Source: an uncultured Eubacterium sp. (lineage in GTDB: Bacteria > Bacillota_A > Clostridia > Lachnospirales > Lachnospiraceae). Taken from it: a stretch of DNA of 5,644 nucleotides. Under the pieces are notes generated by a model that was not told where the DNA came from, made no database searches, and saw nothing but the letters and a program-made list of their open reading frames with translations. This document shows positions 5,206 to 5,644 of the stretch, in pieces. Each line of letters starts with the position of its first letter. Position 1 is the first letter of the stretch. The DNA lies in contig CANTHI010000269.1 of the NCBI GenBank assembly GCA_947653505.1, forward strand, positions 1 through 5,644, read 5' to 3'. The translations under genes were made by a program, and so were the position numbers.

Positions 5206-5316
5206 TTAAACTGTTTCAAATCTGCGCCCAAAGCCATCCGCAATTTCTTCTATTGATTCCGGAAGGCTGTTTGCAATAGCATCCAAAATAATACTATTAT
5301 ATTGTTTATCTGGCAT
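5206..5316 (-). CDS. Small hypothetical protein, 36 residues, first ORF of a minus-strand pair
   Basis: An ATG at 5316 follows an excellent ribosome binding site (AAGGAG, 5330-5325 on the minus strand, 8 nt spacing) and a consensus promoter, so translation here is well supported despite the size. The 36-residue product begins MPDKQYNSIILDAIANSLPE, is acidic in the middle (SIEEIAD) and ends GFGRRFETV at a TAA (5208-5206). I recognise no family. The following ORF begins 6 nt later in the same frame. A single base change in the TAA (for example to CAA) would join the two into a protein of about 103 residues. It is either the first of two coupled small genes or the front of a gene broken by a nonsense mutation. 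Confidence 0.6.
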   Translation of the reverse strand: MPDKQYNSIILDAIANSLPESIEEIADGFGRRFETV

Positions 5317-5338
5317 TTCTCCATCTCCTTTTTCGTTT

Positions 5339-5366
5339 ATTATAACAGAATCCGAATCATTTTCAA
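5339..5366 (-). promoter_or_regulatory. Minus-strand promoter of the small-ORF pair
   Basis: Read on the minus strand, TTGAAA (-35, 5366-5361), a 16-bp spacer and a perfect TATAAT (-10, 5344-5339), preceded by TGT as an extended -10, make a near-consensus promoter. RNA would begin near 5332 and reach the ATG at 5316 after a very short leader. No operator-like palindrome is evident around it. Its quality argues that the two downstream small ORFs, or the single gene they once formed, are expressed. Confidence 0.8.
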
Positions 5367-5490
5367 GCATTCAGGTTAAGAAATTCTACTTTGTCTAAAT
5401 GTAACGGTTGTGGATACTCTGGCAGGCGGGAAAGGTCCTGAATGAGATAGGCGGCAGGAAATACTACTGCAGCGTGTCCTGGCGGGTGTA
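5363..5490 (-). pseudogene. Possible C-terminal fragment of an unidentified protein
   Basis: A minus-strand frame ending at the TGA at 5365-5363 reads like coding sequence in its last 42 or so codons (PPGHAAVVFPAAYLIQDL, then SRLPEYPQPLHLDKVEFLNL). The frame upstream (5490-5584) is AT-rich, low in coding character and begins at an ATG with no ribosome binding site. This suggests the tail of a gene whose front was lost, leaving a breakpoint around 5490. The stop codon overlaps the -35 box of the next promoter. I cannot name the parent family. The alternative is a chance open frame. Confidence 0.25.
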
Positions 5491-5644
5491 AAAAAATGCA
5501 GTTTCTGATAAAATGATTCAGATTTAAGGATTTTTTAATATGTTCTCTTTTATACTGATGCAACAACAGACACAACAGCAACATTTTATATAGGTAATTG
5601 CGAAACTCAAAGAAAATTGGAGGGTAAATAGCGTAAAACGCAGT
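5491..5644. other. Intergenic DNA with no supported gene
   Basis: No convincing gene is visible. On the plus strand a 17-codon ORF (5540-5593) has AAGGA 9 nt upstream but encodes only a short glutamine-rich peptide. A Shine-Dalgarno-like GGAGGG (5619-5624) is followed by no start codon before the window ends. A tiny palindrome, GCGT-AAA-ACGC (5631-5641), lies at the right edge. No tRNA, rRNA or terminator is seen. Confidence 0.5.

Noticed and set aside
5005..5316. Toxin-antitoxin module
   Set aside because: Size and two-ORF layout suggest it, but no toxin or DNA-binding motif is visible, there is no operator palindrome, and the two ORFs may be one broken gene.
5540..5593. 17-codon glutamine-rich plus-strand ORF
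   Set aside because: It has a fair Shine-Dalgarno sequence but is too short, has no clear promoter, and has low-complexity content.

Overview
The window looks like chromosomal DNA of a gut-type Clostridia, most likely a Lachnospiraceae member. This is an inference from the protein sequences, the strong AGGAGG-type ribosome binding sites, the AT-rich intergenic DNA and the gene neighbourhood; no marker gene proves the taxon.

Layout: positions 1-389 hold no convincing gene. They contain several perfect inverted repeats, a weak promoter with a 34-codon ORF, and then a strong promoter (-35 at 283, -10 at 306) with a stem-loop leader. From there five plus-strand genes run as one probable transcription unit: pyrE (390-1067), a VanZ-family membrane protein (1083-1589), a small three-helix membrane protein (1564-1902), a long M29-family aminopeptidase (2167-4266) and purE (4324-4827). 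A strong terminator closes the unit at 4937-4972. Downstream, on the minus strand and convergent with it, two very small ORFs (5206-5316 and 5005-5199) share a clear promoter (5339-5366). They lie in the same frame and are separated by a single stop codon. The remaining 5367-5644 has no supported gene, only a possible gene fragment on the minus strand.

How the genes relate: pyrE makes OMP, the precursor of all pyrimidine nucleotides, and purE acts in the middle of purine synthesis. The operon therefore ties one pyrimidine step to one purine step. Between them lie a peptidase, which could release amino acids such as Asp, Gln and Gly that feed both pathways (speculative), and two small membrane proteins of unknown function.

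The most unusual structure is a 40-bp tandem repeat (five near-identical copies plus one decayed copy) that fills the gap between the small membrane gene and the aminopeptidase. The array supplies the last codons and the stop of the upstream gene. Each unit carries a Shine-Dalgarno/ATG pair, giving a ladder of overlapping mini-ORFs, the longest of which ends exactly where the aminopeptidase start codon begins.
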